A DNA stretch of 64,000 nucleotides from Hydrogenophilales bacterium (GCA_016703155.1 JADJCP010000004.1:310001-374000); one strand, 5' to 3'; counted from the stretch's first letter, positions 1 through 9,477 are shown. Numbers and translations: made by a program. Notes: a model not told the origin generated them from the letters alone.

Positions 1-1050
1 GCCGATCTCTGGGTGGTGCAACAGGATACGCTGGGCCCATATGCCGAGTCGTCGAGCCTGAATGACGATGTCTATCGGACACTGCTCGCCATGCCAGGCA
101 TCGCCCAGGCCGCCAATGTGACCTACCTGACGATGCAGGTGCGCAAGGAGGCGAGCGACGTGCGCGCCATGGTGGTCGGTATCGCCCCGGGCCCATTGGG
201 CTCGACGCCGGGGTGGCCGCCGTATCTCGTGGCGGGGCGCCAGATCGCGCGGGCGCACTACGAGGCGGTTGCCGATATCGCCAGCGGCTTCAGGTTGGGC
301 GATAGTCTGAGAATTCGCCGCAACCAGTACACCGTCGTCGGCCTGACTCGACGCATGGTGTCCTCGAGCGGCGATCCGATGGTCTTCATTCCGCTCAAGG
401 ATGCCCAGGAGGCCCAATTCCTCAAAGGCAACGATGCCATCTGGCAGAGCCGTCGGCGCACCGAAGCCAATCCGGCCTTCAATCGGCCCGGCGTGCCGGG
501 TTTGCTCGATGCCGTGATCGCTTCGCAAAGTGCCAATGCCTTCGTCAATGCCGTGCTGGTGACGCTGAAACCGGGGCAGGCGCCCGACGCGGCGGCCGAA
601 TCGATTCGGCGCTGGAAGCGCCTGACGGTCTATACCCGGGCGCAGATGGAAGGCATCCTGGTCGGCAAGCTGATTGCCACATCGTCGAAACAGATCAGCA
701 TGTTTCTGGTCATCCTGGCGGTCGTCAGCGCGGCCATCGTCGCGTTCATCATCTACACGCTGACCATGGACAAGATTCGCGAGATTGCCGTGTTGAAGCT
801 GATCGGCACGCGCAATCGCACGATTGCCGGGATGATCATGCAGCAAGCGGTTGCCCTCGGCGTCATCGGCTTCGTGGTCGGCAAGATCACCGCCACCTTC
901 GCGGCGCCGATGTTTCCGAAGTATGTACTGCTCATGCCACTGGATACCGTACTGGGTTTTTTCGCCGTCCTGACGATTTGCGTGCTGGCCAGTCTCATCG
1001 CCATCCGTATGGCGCTCAAGGTCGATCCGGCCGAAGCAATTGGGGGCTGA
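1..1050 (+). CDS. ABC transporter permease, FtsX/MacB type (5' end missing)
   Basis: Membrane subunit of an ABC exporter or lipoprotein-type transporter. The reading frame is open to the first base and begins with a typical periplasmic-domain sequence (ADLWVVQ), so the true start lies upstream. The visible 349 residues hold a large extracytoplasmic domain followed by three hydrophobic segments near residues 230-255, 275-300 and 315-340, the usual FtsX/MacB C-terminal layout. It ends one base before the ATG of the ATPase gene, so the two are co-transcribed and surely form one complex. An HlyD-type adaptor would be expected upstream, outside the window. Substrate cannot be told from sequence. 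Confidence 0.88.
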   Translation, partial: ADLWVVQQDTLGPYAESSSLNDDVYRTLLAMPGIAQAANVTYLTMQVRKEASDVRAMVVGIAPGPLGSTPGWPPYLVAGRQIARAHYEAVADIASGFRLGDSLRIRRNQYTVVGLTRRMVSSSGDPMVFIPLKDAQEAQFLKGNDAIWQSRRRTEANPAFNRPGVPGLLDAVIASQSANAFVNAVLVTLKPGQAPDAAAESIRRWKRLTVYTRAQMEGILVGKLIATSSKQISMFLVILAVVSAAIVAFIIYTLTMDKIREIAVLKLIGTRNRTIAGMIMQQAVALGVIGFVVGKITATFAAPMFPKYVLLMPLDTVLGFFAVLTICVLASLIAIRMALKVDPAEAIGG

Positions 1051-1051
1051 A

Positions 1052-1762
1052 ATGAGCGGCCATGGCATACGCATCGAAGGACTGAAAAAACGCTACGGCT
1101 CGGGCGATACGGCGGTCGAAGCCTTGAAGAGGGTCGACATGCAGGTTGCGCCGGGCGAGGTCGTCGGCCTGATCGGGCCCTCGGGTTCGGGTAAAAGCAC
1201 CTTGCTGAAATGCCTGGGGGCGGTGATCGACCCAACCGCCGGGCGCATGACTCTGGGCGATGAAACGATCTACGAAGACGGCTGGAAGGTGCGTGATCTG
1301 CGCGCCTTGCGGCGCGACAAGATCGGCTTCGTTTTCCAGGCACCGTATCTGATTCCCTTTCTCGACGTGACCGATAACGTCGCCCTGCTGCCCATGCTCG
1401 CCGGCGTTGCCAACAGCGAAGCGCGCCAGCGCGCCCTCGATCTATTGACCGCGCTCGACGTTCAGCACCGAGCCAAAGCCATGCCTTCGAGGTTATCCGG
1501 CGGCGAGCAGCAGCGCGTCGCCATCGCCCGGGGACTGGTTAACCGACCGCCGGTGATTCTCGCCGACGAACCGACCGCGCCACTTGATTCGGAGCGCGCC
1601 ATGGCGGTCATACGCATCCTCAACGAAATGGCCCGCAAGTATGAAACGGCGATCATCGTCGTCACCCATGATGAAAAAATCATCCCGACCTTCAAACGCA
1701 TCTATCACATCCGCGACGGCGTGACTCACGAAGAAACCGGTGAAGGCCGGGCATTCGCATGA
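1052..1762 (+). CDS. ABC transporter ATP-binding protein, MacB/LolD type
   Basis: Cytoplasmic ATPase partner of the preceding permease. Walker A (GPSGSGKST, about residue 42), signature LSGGEQQR and Walker B (VILADEPTAPLD) are all present in the usual order, and the 236-residue length is normal. The signature-to-Walker B region matches the LolD/MacB/DevA group. A TTG codon at 1040 gives a slightly longer frame, but the ATG at 1052 just after the permease stop is the better start. It powers export or lipoprotein extraction; the substrate is unknown. Confidence 0.92.
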   Translation: MSGHGIRIEGLKKRYGSGDTAVEALKRVDMQVAPGEVVGLIGPSGSGKSTLLKCLGAVIDPTAGRMTLGDETIYEDGWKVRDLRALRRDKIGFVFQAPYLIPFLDVTDNVALLPMLAGVANSEARQRALDLLTALDVQHRAKAMPSRLSGGEQQRVAIARGLVNRPPVILADEPTAPLDSERAMAVIRILNEMARKYETAIIVVTHDEKIIPTFKRIYHIRDGVTHEETGEGRAFA

Positions 1763-1835
1763 ACCGGAATGGGCACGTGCATCCGACCCCCTTGGGCGGT
1801 ACCCGGCGTGCTGAAAAATACGCTGGAGGACCGAT

Positions 1836-2219
1836 TTACCTTGGCCGCAGGTGTTGCCGTATCCAGTCGGCCAAGGCGGCTTCGTCGAGGTCGCCGGCGG
1901 CGAGGGCGAGCATGGTCGTGACGCACTCCAGATCGTCGGCGATGAGTTCGTGACGATTCAACGCCAAGAATAACTCGATGCACACGAACGCCGTCCGCTT
2001 GTTGCCATCGATGAATGGATGATTACGAGCGATGCCGAAGCCATAGGCTGCGGCGCAATCTTCAATGCCGGGGTCGTCATAGGCGGCGAGATTGACGGGC
2101 CGCGCAAGCGCCGACTCCAGCAGTCCTTCGTCCCGCACCCCGGGTGAGCCGCCATGCTCGCGCAACTGCGCATCATGGATGGCCCAGGCAACCGGCTTTT
2201 CTATCCAGACAAAACTCAT
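1836..2219 (-). CDS. doc: Fic/Doc-family death-on-curing toxin
   Basis: Small 127-residue protein of the Doc branch of the Fic fold. The motif HPFIDGNKR near residue 68 matches the catalytic HxFxD/NxNKR loop. Doc toxins phosphorylate elongation factor Tu and stop translation. Its ATG overlaps the stop of the AbrB-type gene by four bases (ATGA), the usual antitoxin-then-toxin order. The antitoxin is of the swapped-hairpin AbrB/MazE type rather than Phd. The family call is firm; toxicity here is inferred. Confidence 0.9.
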   Translation of the reverse strand: MSFVWIEKPVAWAIHDAQLREHGGSPGVRDEGLLESALARPVNLAAYDDPGIEDCAAAYGFGIARNHPFIDGNKRTAFVCIELFLALNRHELIADDLECVTTMLALAAGDLDEAALADWIRQHLRPR

Positions 2220-2443
2220 TTCGCCAGTTCACGAAGGACGTGACGACGACGCTGCATGATCTCTTCGGCGAGTCCCATTTGTTCTGAGAATTCGGGGTCG
2301 AAGGGTGTCACCCTGAAGCCATCCGGCGCTTCGGTGAGATACACCGACTGGCCCTTCTCCAGCTTCATGTTGGCGAGCACTTCCTTGGGCAGGATGACGC
2401 CGACGGAATTGCCGATCTGGGTGAGTTTCAGGGTGTAATGCAT
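2216..2443 (-). CDS. AbrB/MazE-type antitoxin of the Doc toxin
   Basis: Seventy-five residues starting MHYTLKLTQIGNSVGV, a classic SpoVT/AbrB swapped-hairpin DNA-binding domain, followed by an acidic and helical tail (EFSEQMGLAEEIMQRR) that probably wraps the toxin. Longer frames exist upstream, but homology begins at this ATG at 2443. It overlaps the doc start by four bases, indicating translational coupling. By analogy with other pairs it should repress its own promoter, which lies in the AT-richer 2450-2490 stretch. Confidence 0.87.
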   Translation of the reverse strand: MHYTLKLTQIGNSVGVILPKEVLANMKLEKGQSVYLTEAPDGFRVTPFDPEFSEQMGLAEEIMQRRRHVLRELAK

Positions 2444-2561
2444 GGCAGGCTCCGTAAACGTGTTATTACGATTGTTATAATACGCCGAGTGTGACGAAGT
2501 AACCAAGTGACACCGCCCACCTGCCTCTTGCCTCTTGAATTGCGCTCCCGGTCGCCGACCC

Positions 2562-5144
2562 TCATCCCCGCTGCGGCTGCCCTTTGCTTGCAACCGCCGT
2601 CTTGGCGATCAGCACCGGCCATTTACCGGCGCCGATCAATCGGTCTGTCGGGCTGTTGGGCAGCAGACGATTCAGGCCGCCCTGGCGTTTGCCGAGGACG
2701 ACCAGGTCGGCGCCGATGGCCTGCGCCAGCGAGGCCAGCGCCTGGGCCGGGGCGCCCTGGACCACGTCGACCTCGGCGGCGACGCCGTCCAGACGCAGGC
2801 TGGCGATGGCTTCGGCGGCGAGGGACTCGATAACCTGGGCGGATTTGTCGCCCTCCTTGGCGACGATGCCGAGGGTGATCGGCAGGTTGGCGGCCTTGGC
2901 CAGTATCGCGGCGATCTCCAGGGCGGCGACCGACGAGGGATTGGCGTCGTAGCCGACCAGGATGCGCCGCTGCCATATCTCCGCGCCCTTGGGGACAACG
3001 AGCACGTGGCAGGGAGTTTCGTCGATGATGCGCGCGGCGTGGACCCCGACCATGCGCTCGGCGAAGCCTTTCGGTGGCGTCCGGCCGATGATGAGCAACT
3101 GGGCGTCGGTCTGGCGCGCAGCGCCGGTGACCGCCTTGGTCGGGTCGGTGCCTTCGATCACCACGTCTTCGCAACGGACATCCCTGGCCAGCGCCACGTC
3201 GTGCACCAGGGACAGGCGCAAGGCGGCGCGCTCGGGCTCGGCGCCGGGCTGCACCATGGTCATGACATCGAGCGCCACGCCCAGCTGCCGCGCCAGGTCG
3301 ACCGCCACCGAGCGCGGCGCCTGGCTGTATTCGGAGCCGTCCGTGGCGAACATCAGGCGCAGCCGGCGCAGGCCGTCGGGGAGCACCTCGCCATGGCATT
3401 CCTTGAAGATGCGCGTCTTGCAGGTGCGGCAGATGGCCGGGTCGAGGGTCCAGTAGAGCGCCCCGGTGATGTTCGATTTGACCGGAAAGAAGCCGCCCTC
3501 GCCTATGTCCTTGAGGTATTCGCCGTGGCGCAGGAAGTCGCGCACCGAATCCTTCAGGCGCCAGAAATACAGGCCGCCGCCGAGACGCCGGCGGCGCCGG
3601 GCTTCCTGGGCGAGCATCTCGGCGCCGGCAACATCGACGAAGTTGATGGCCGGCGCGGCGACGACCACCGTCTTGTGCATGGGGTTGTCTTCGTCGATCT
3701 GCTGCAAGGCGCGCTGCACATGATCGACCGCGCCGAAGTAGAGCGAGCCGTGCAGGCGCACGAAGCGTATCTGCGGGCATTCCGGGCGGCCTTTGGGGTT
3801 CTCGAAGTACAGCGCGCCAGGCTCGCCTTCCGGCACCACCGGCTCCAGTTCCGGGCGCGAACTGCGATACAGATAGATGATCAGCGACAGCAGCACGCCC
3901 GCGAAGATGCCTTCTTCCAGGTTGATCAGCGTGCCGATCAGGGTCACCCAGAGGATGGCGGTCTCGGGCCGACTGGTCTTCCAGATGGCGCCGATGTGAT
4001 GAAAATCGATCAGCCCCCAGGCGACCAGGAACAGGATGCCGGCCATCGCCGCGTTCGGCAGATAGGCGGCGAGCGGTGCCACCAGGAGCAGGATGAGGAT
4101 CAGGAAGACCGAGGCGAAGACCGTGGCCAGGGGCGTGCGCGCCCCCGATTCGTAGTTGACGCCACTGCGGTTGAACGAGCCGCTTGACGCGAAGGCCGAG
4201 AAAAAGCTGCCAAGCAGGTTCGACAGGCCCTGGCCGACGAATTCCTGGTTGCCGTCGATGCGCTGTTCCGAGCGCGTCGAAATGGCCCGCGAGATCGATA
4301 CCGCCTCGGTCAGCGCCAGCATGGTGATGACCAGGGCCGGCATGGCGACCTGACCCAGGGCGCTCAGCGAAAAGTCGGGCAGCGAAACCGGCGGCAGGCC
4401 GGCGGGCAGGGCGCCGACGGTCTTGATGTCGGTAATGTCCTGACCGATGAGGCTGTTGAGTGCGGCGGCGACCAGACTGCCGACGATCATGGCGGCGATC
4501 ATGTACGGGAATTTCGGGATGAATTTTTTCGCGAGTATCCCGGCAACCAGGGTCACCGCGCCGACCGCCGCGACATAGGGGTTGATCCGGTCGAACTGTA
4601 GCCAGAACTGGTGCAGGATTTCGTGGAACGGCACGCCGCGCGGGATGGCCAGGCCAAAGAAGTTCTTGATCTGGCTGGCAGCGATGAGCACGGCGGCGCC
4701 TGCCGTGAAGCCGATGACCACGGTATGCGAGATGAAATTGACCAGGGTGCCCATGCGCGCCAGGCCGAGAATGAGCTGATACAGGCCGACCAGAAAGGTG
4801 AGCGTCAACGCCAGCTGGATATATTCGACGCTGCCGGGCTCGGCGAGGTTGTGCAGCGCCGCGAACAAGGCGATGGAAATAGCCGTGGTCGGACCGGAGA
4901 CGAGATGCCAGGACGAGCCGAACAGGGCGGCGATGACCGCCGGCACCATCGCCGCGTAAAGGCCGTACTCCGGCGGCAGGCCGGCGATGGTGGCAAAGGC
5001 GACGCCCTGCGGCAGGACGATCATGGCGCCGGTCAGGCCGGCCATGGCGTCGTCCTTCAGGCTGGCCTTATTGACCAGCGGCCACCAGAGTTTGTAGGGG
5101 GTGAACACCTGAAGCCAGGCGGGTAGGGCGCGCGTCGATGCCAT
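2562..5144 (-). CDS. SulP-family anion transporter with STAS and two UspA domains
   Basis: An 860-residue inner-membrane protein. Residues about 1-420 form the SulP transporter core (sulfate, bicarbonate or related anions), beginning with the typical amphipathic lead and the GLTGAMIVLPQGVAFA first helix. A STAS domain follows at about 440-550, then a short linker with three cysteines (CRTCK and KEC), then two tandem UspA-like nucleotide-binding domains (about 590-720 and 725-850, the second ending in a GKRQGG loop). SulP proteins usually end after STAS at about 550 residues, so the double UspA tail is a marked extension and suggests ATP-responsive control. It is monocistronic, back-to-tail with the ccm operon. 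Substrate is not decided by sequence. Confidence 0.9.
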   Translation of the reverse strand: MASTRALPAWLQVFTPYKLWWPLVNKASLKDDAMAGLTGAMIVLPQGVAFATIAGLPPEYGLYAAMVPAVIAALFGSSWHLVSGPTTAISIALFAALHNLAEPGSVEYIQLALTLTFLVGLYQLILGLARMGTLVNFISHTVVIGFTAGAAVLIAASQIKNFFGLAIPRGVPFHEILHQFWLQFDRINPYVAAVGAVTLVAGILAKKFIPKFPYMIAAMIVGSLVAAALNSLIGQDITDIKTVGALPAGLPPVSLPDFSLSALGQVAMPALVITMLALTEAVSISRAISTRSEQRIDGNQEFVGQGLSNLLGSFFSAFASSGSFNRSGVNYESGARTPLATVFASVFLILILLLVAPLAAYLPNAAMAGILFLVAWGLIDFHHIGAIWKTSRPETAILWVTLIGTLINLEEGIFAGVLLSLIIYLYRSSRPELEPVVPEGEPGALYFENPKGRPECPQIRFVRLHGSLYFGAVDHVQRALQQIDEDNPMHKTVVVAAPAINFVDVAGAEMLAQEARRRRRLGGGLYFWRLKDSVRDFLRHGEYLKDIGEGGFFPVKSNITGALYWTLDPAICRTCKTRIFKECHGEVLPDGLRRLRLMFATDGSEYSQAPRSVAVDLARQLGVALDVMTMVQPGAEPERAALRLSLVHDVALARDVRCEDVVIEGTDPTKAVTGAARQTDAQLLIIGRTPPKGFAERMVGVHAARIIDETPCHVLVVPKGAEIWQRRILVGYDANPSSVAALEIAAILAKAANLPITLGIVAKEGDKSAQVIESLAAEAIASLRLDGVAAEVDVVQGAPAQALASLAQAIGADLVVLGKRQGGLNRLLPNSPTDRLIGAGKWPVLIAKTAVASKGQPQRG

Positions 5145-5160
5145 GGGAATGAAACGGAAA

Positions 5161-5192
5161 GGGACCGACCGATTCTACGCCCGGTCGGTCCC
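5161..5192 (-). terminator. Probable terminator of the ccm operon
   Basis: Perfect 10-bp inverted repeat GGGACCGACC / GGTCGGTCCC with a 12-base loop, between the end of ccmI and the start of the SulP gene. On the minus strand it is followed by a T-rich stretch (TTTCCGTTT), consistent with a rho-independent terminator for ccmA-I. Confidence 0.65.
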
Positions 5193-5241
5193 TGTTTGTG
5201 ACTCAGGCGGCGCGGCTAGTTCGCGCGCGGCCTTTTCGCGG

Positions 5242-6531
5242 TTACTTGCGTTCGGTGTCGATCACCAGCTTGATGTTCTTGCTGCCCACCTTGACCTTGG
5301 CCACGGTGCCTTCCAGATCGCCGGCCGCCCCCTTGGGATCGCCGGACTTGGCGACGCGCGCGGTCAGCGAGACTTCCTTGAAGTTGGAGAGCTTGTTGTC
5401 CGGGTTCATGGCCATGGCGTCGCTGAGCTCGAACTCCAGGGGGAATTTGCCGGCATTCGAGCGGATCGCCGCGACCGGCGGGCCGCCCGCCGCGGAACGC
5501 GCGAACAGGAATACGACGTCGTTTGCCGAGACCCTGGCTTTCAGGGCGGGGGCGATTTCGACATGGCCATGGACGACGGCGCCGGCCGCCGCCGCCGGTT
5601 TTTCGCCCGCGGTCGGATCGCTCAGGTTATCCATGCCGGTCATGCCGCTCATGGCCATGCGGTTGGCCTCTTTCTGTGCCTGGGCGATGTCCTGGGCATA
5701 GGGCGATTCCGCCGGCACCAGCTTGAGCAGGCGCTTGAAGTAGTAGGCGGCCTTGGCGTAACCCTTATCCTGGAAGGCGCTGATACCGGCCAGTTCCAGA
5801 CCCTTGATGTCCTCCGGATCCTTTTCCAGGGCCTGCAGCACCAACTGGATCGGCTTGCCTTGCAGGACGCGGTTGTTGGTGATCGCCAGGGCCTCGGCGT
5901 AGCCGGTCATGATGGACGGTGTGTCGGGCTTGAGGGCGTAGGCTTTTTCATAGGCCTGCAGGGCCTCGGGCCAGTGCCCGACGGCGGCATAGGTCTTGGC
6001 GAGGATGGCCCAGGCCTCGGCGTTGTTGGGATCGGTCTTGGTCTTTTCCTCGACCTGCTGAATCATCTTCATGATGTCATGCTGGCCTTGTGCCTCGGGG
6101 TTCATGGCGGGGTTGGCCTGGGCCTCGGCGATGGCGGTCAGGGCGGTCGGATTGCCCATGACGAAGTACAGCCCGAAGGCGGCGGCGGGCAGAATTCCGG
6201 CCAGCGCATAGCCGAGCTTGCGTCCGCCGGTCTGCTCCGGTGCCTTTTCCTGGGCATCCTGGGCCAGGGCATCTTCGGCAAGACGACCCTCCAGCTCCAC
6301 TTTGCTGGTCTGGTACTGATCTTCCGAAAGCAGACCGTTGGCGCGGTCCGCCGCCAGTTCCTTCATCTGGTCGCGATACACGGCAATGTTGATGTCACGC
6401 CGGGCGGCCTTGGCGACCCGGGCTTTCTTGCGCAGCAACGGCGGCAGGACGAAGGCCAGGGCGATGGCGACGCAAGCGGCGGCGGCACCCCAGAACAGGG
6501 TGACGCTCCAGAAGGGGTTCAACGAATTCAT
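5242..6531 (-). CDS. ccmI: Cytochrome c biogenesis protein CcmI
   Basis: Last gene of the System I operon. CcmI presents apocytochrome c to the CcmF/CcmH haem ligation complex. The 429-residue protein has a short N-terminal membrane segment (about residues 8-28), a cytoplasmic leucine-zipper-like stretch with the DQMKELAADRANGLLS motif, a second membrane segment near 105-125, TPR repeats around 150-280 (AWAILAKTYAAVGHWPEALQ) and a periplasmic C-terminal domain. It starts five bases after the end of ccmH. The family call rests on the two-helix plus TPR layout and operon position. Confidence 0.92.
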   Translation of the reverse strand: MNSLNPFWSVTLFWGAAAACVAIALAFVLPPLLRKKARVAKAARRDINIAVYRDQMKELAADRANGLLSEDQYQTSKVELEGRLAEDALAQDAQEKAPEQTGGRKLGYALAGILPAAAFGLYFVMGNPTALTAIAEAQANPAMNPEAQGQHDIMKMIQQVEEKTKTDPNNAEAWAILAKTYAAVGHWPEALQAYEKAYALKPDTPSIMTGYAEALAITNNRVLQGKPIQLVLQALEKDPEDIKGLELAGISAFQDKGYAKAAYYFKRLLKLVPAESPYAQDIAQAQKEANRMAMSGMTGMDNLSDPTAGEKPAAAAGAVVHGHVEIAPALKARVSANDVVFLFARSAAGGPPVAAIRSNAGKFPLEFELSDAMAMNPDNKLSNFKEVSLTARVAKSGDPKGAAGDLEGTVAKVKVGSKNIKLVIDTERK

Positions 6532-6536
6532 AGGGC

Positions 6537-6992
6537 TTATTTCTCATCCAGTAATTTTGCGGCGGCGGCGAGTTGCTTCTCGTCGACCGGGGTATCTTGC
6601 ATGGTGCGGCGGCGTTTCATGGTCTGGAACCAGACCGCGCCACCGACCAGCAGGAACAAGAGCGGACCCAGCCAGAGCAGGTAGGTGACCGGCTTGAATG
6701 GCGGGCGGTAGAGCACGAAATCGCCGTAGCGTTCGGTGAGATATTCGATGACCTGCTTGTCGTCCTTGCCCGCCTTCATCTGGGTGCGAATCTCGCGGCG
6801 CAAGTCCTCGGCCAGTTCGGCATGCGAACCGGCCAGGGACTCGTTCTGGCAGACCAGGCAGCGCAGATCCTCGGCGAGGTTGGTCAGGCGCTGCTCGATC
6901 ACCGGGTCTTCGGCATTCAGCGTGGCCTCGCCGGCCAGCGCCGGGAGCGACAGGGCGCAGACCGCCAGCGCGGCGAAAAAGAGTTTCTTCAT
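6537..6992 (-). CDS. ccmH: Cytochrome c biogenesis protein CcmH/CcmL
   Basis: Thiol-disulfide partner that reduces the apocytochrome CxxCH disulfide before haem ligation. It has a signal peptide ending near ALAGE, the RCLVCQNESLAGS redox motif of the family, and a C-terminal membrane helix (LLWLGPLLFLLVGGAVWF). Its 151-residue length matches the single-domain form, with CcmI as a separate protein. Its start overlaps the stop of ccmG by four bases. Confidence 0.94.
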   Translation of the reverse strand: MKKLFFAALAVCALSLPALAGEATLNAEDPVIEQRLTNLAEDLRCLVCQNESLAGSHAELAEDLRREIRTQMKAGKDDKQVIEYLTERYGDFVLYRPPFKPVTYLLWLGPLLFLLVGGAVWFQTMKRRRTMQDTPVDEKQLAAAAKLLDEK

Positions 6993-7510
6993 GCCCCCAG
7001 CTCCTTCAGTTTCGGCTCGAATTTTTCTTTCCAGACATCCGGGTCGATCGGCCCGATGTGCTTCATGCGGACGATGCCCGCCTTGTCGATGACATAGGTT
7101 TCCGGCGTGCCCGTGACCCCGTAATCGATGCCGACCTTGCCGCTCAGGTCGTCGGGCACAAAGGCATAGGGGCTGCCGGCCTGGGCCAGCAGGGCCTCGG
7201 CTTCACGGTCCTTGTCCTTCCAGTTCAAGCCGACGATGGGCACCGGCTGCGACTGAGCCAAACCCATGAGTACCGGGTGTTCCTGGCGGCAGGAGACGCA
7301 CCAGGGCGCCCAGACATTCAGCACCCAGACCTTGCCCTGCATGTCGGCCGGGCTGAAGGTCTTCTCGGCGCTGCCCACGACAGGTAGCGTGAAGGCCGGC
7401 GCGGCCTTGCCGATGAACGGCGACGGCACCTCGCGCGGATTGAGGAACAGGCCCTTGGCGAAAAAGCCGACCAGGACGGCGAAGACGATCAGGGGTATCC
7501 AGCGTTTCAT
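6989..7510 (-). CDS. ccmG: Thiol:disulfide interchange protein CcmG/DsbE
   Basis: Membrane-anchored periplasmic thioredoxin, 173 residues. An N-terminal anchor helix is followed by the family sequence PSPFIGKAAPAFTLP and the active site WCVSC. It keeps apocytochrome cysteines reduced. The frame extends upstream into ccmF, but the ATG at 7510 gives the normal N-terminus and sits two bases after the ccmF stop. Confidence 0.94.
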   Translation of the reverse strand: MKRWIPLIVFAVLVGFFAKGLFLNPREVPSPFIGKAAPAFTLPVVGSAEKTFSPADMQGKVWVLNVWAPWCVSCRQEHPVLMGLAQSQPVPIVGLNWKDKDREAEALLAQAGSPYAFVPDDLSGKVGIDYGVTGTPETYVIDKAGIVRMKHIGPIDPDVWKEKFEPKLKELGA

Positions 7511-7512
7511 GG

Positions 7513-9477
7513 TCAGGCTCCTTGGGCGGCGGCGCCGGCGGGCGCCTCCGATTTTTTCACGGCGATGCGATAGCGCCGATCCGAAGCGGCCATGAAGCCG
7601 CCGATGACCATGAGCAAGGCGCCCAGCCACAGCCAGTTGATGAACGGCTTGTGGAAGATGCGCACGGCCCAGGTCTTGGCGTCCTCGTCGAGCGGCTCGC
7701 CCAGGGCGACATAGACGTCACGGAAGAAGTTCGGGTGGATGTCGGCCTCGGTCATGGGCATGCCGGATGCGTTGTAGATGCGCTTCTCGGGATGCAGCAC
7801 GAACAGTTGCTTGCCCTCCTTGCTGACCTCGACCGTGCCCTTGGCGACGCGATAATTGGGGCCCGGCTCTTCCGTGGTGCCCTGGAAGGTGAAGGTATAG
7901 CCGGCCAGCGAGGTGTGATCGCCAACCTTCATGCGCACGTCGATTTCCTGCTGGTAGTTGGCCACCAGGGTGATGCCGGCGACGCCCCAGGCCATGCCCA
8001 GATGCGCCAGCTGCATGCCCCAGTAGCCGCGCGGCAGGTTGGCCAGGCGACCGCTGTGCTTCAGGCGCTCGCGGAAACCGATCAGGACCGTCAGCAGTAT
8101 CCAGGCCGACAGGGTGAAACCGAGCGTCGCCCAAGGGTTGAAGCCTTTCAGGGTCAGTGGCAGCAGCAGGCCGGTGGCGACCGAGATCGCCAGCGCCCAT
8201 TTCAGGCGCGCCACCATGTCCGGCAGGCTGTCGCCCTTCCAGCGCGCCAGCGGGCCGACGCCCATCAGGAACAGCGCCGGCGCCATGACCGGCACGAACA
8301 CCGCATTGAAATACGGCGGGCCAACGGAGATCTTGCCCATGCCCAGGGCGTCCATCAGCAGGGGATACAGGGTGCCGAGCAGCACCGAGCCCATGGCGGC
8401 GAGCAGGACGACGTTGTTGGCCAGCAGCATGGCCTCGCGCGAGAACCAGGTGAACGGACCGCCGGTGAGCATCTTCGGCGCGCGCCAGGCGTACAGGGTC
8501 AGCGAACCGCCGATGACCACGGCCAGGAAGGCGAGGATGAAGGCGCCGCGCGCCGGGTCGGTGGCAAAGGCATGCACCGAGGAGAGCACCCCGGAACGCA
8601 CCAGGAAGGTGCCGAGCAGCGACAGCGAGAAGGCGGTCAGGGCGAGCAGCACGGTCCAGGCCTTGAAGGCGCCGCGTTTTTCCGTGACCGCCAGGGAATG
8701 GATCAGCGCCGTACCGGCCAGCCAGGGCATGAACGAGGCGTTCTCGGTCGGGTCCCAGAACCACCAGCCGCCCCAGCCCAGCTCGCGGTAGGCCCACCAG
8801 CTGCCGAGAGCGATGCCGAAGGTCAGGAAGGCCCAGGCCACCGTGGTCCAGGGGCGCGACCAGCGCGCCCAGGCGGCGTCGAGTTTGCCGGAAATCAACG
8901 CAGCGATGGCGAAGGCGAAGGCCACGGCGAAGCCGACGTAGCCCATGTAAAGCATCGGCGGATGGATGATCATGCCCCAGTCCTGGAGCAGCGGATTCAT
9001 GTCGCGGCCGTCGGCGGCGGCGGGCAGGAGGCGGTCGAACGGATTGGAAGTCACCAGCAGGAAGGCCAGGAAGCCGACCGAGATCAGCCCCATGACGCCG
9101 ATGACGCGCGCCACCATATCGTCGGGCAGATGCCGCGAGAACACCGATACCGCGGTGGTCCAGAAGCCCAGCATCAGCACCCAGAGCAGCAGCGAGCCTT
9201 CATGCGAGCCCCAGGTGGCGGTGATCCGGTAGACCTCCGGCAGTTGCGAAAACGAATTGCGCGCGACGTTTTCGACCGAGAAATCGTTGGTCAGAAACGA
9301 ATAGGTCAGGCAGGCATAGGCGATGGCCACGAAGACGAACTGCCCTTGAGCCGCGGGACGCGCCAGAGCCATCAGGGCGGTGTTGCCGCGCTGCGCGCCG
9401 ATCAGGGGCAGGATGCCCTGGATGAGCGCCAGCAGCAGGGCGACGATCAGAACGAAGTGGCCAAGTTCCGGAATCAT
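7513..9477 (-). CDS. ccmF: Haem lyase CcmF
   Basis: Large multi-pass membrane protein (654 residues) that ligates haem to apocytochrome c. It carries the tryptophan-rich WWD signature (WGGWWFWDPTENASF) on a periplasmic loop near residue 235 and conserved flanking histidines. About 14 membrane segments are visible, with a large periplasmic domain near residues 510-620 before the last helix. Length and order match System I operons. It is followed directly by ccmG. Confidence 0.96.
   Translation of the reverse strand: MIPELGHFVLIVALLLALIQGILPLIGAQRGNTALMALARPAAQGQFVFVAIAYACLTYSFLTNDFSVENVARNSFSQLPEVYRITATWGSHEGSLLLWVLMLGFWTTAVSVFSRHLPDDMVARVIGVMGLISVGFLAFLLVTSNPFDRLLPAAADGRDMNPLLQDWGMIIHPPMLYMGYVGFAVAFAFAIAALISGKLDAAWARWSRPWTTVAWAFLTFGIALGSWWAYRELGWGGWWFWDPTENASFMPWLAGTALIHSLAVTEKRGAFKAWTVLLALTAFSLSLLGTFLVRSGVLSSVHAFATDPARGAFILAFLAVVIGGSLTLYAWRAPKMLTGGPFTWFSREAMLLANNVVLLAAMGSVLLGTLYPLLMDALGMGKISVGPPYFNAVFVPVMAPALFLMGVGPLARWKGDSLPDMVARLKWALAISVATGLLLPLTLKGFNPWATLGFTLSAWILLTVLIGFRERLKHSGRLANLPRGYWGMQLAHLGMAWGVAGITLVANYQQEIDVRMKVGDHTSLAGYTFTFQGTTEEPGPNYRVAKGTVEVSKEGKQLFVLHPEKRIYNASGMPMTEADIHPNFFRDVYVALGEPLDEDAKTWAVRIFHKPFINWLWLGALLMVIGGFMAASDRRYRIAVKKSEAPAGAAAQGA

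Noticed and set aside
2535..4187. Plus-strand frame opposite the SulP gene
   Set aside because: No domain, no ribosome site; the minus-strand SulP/UspA domains are clear.
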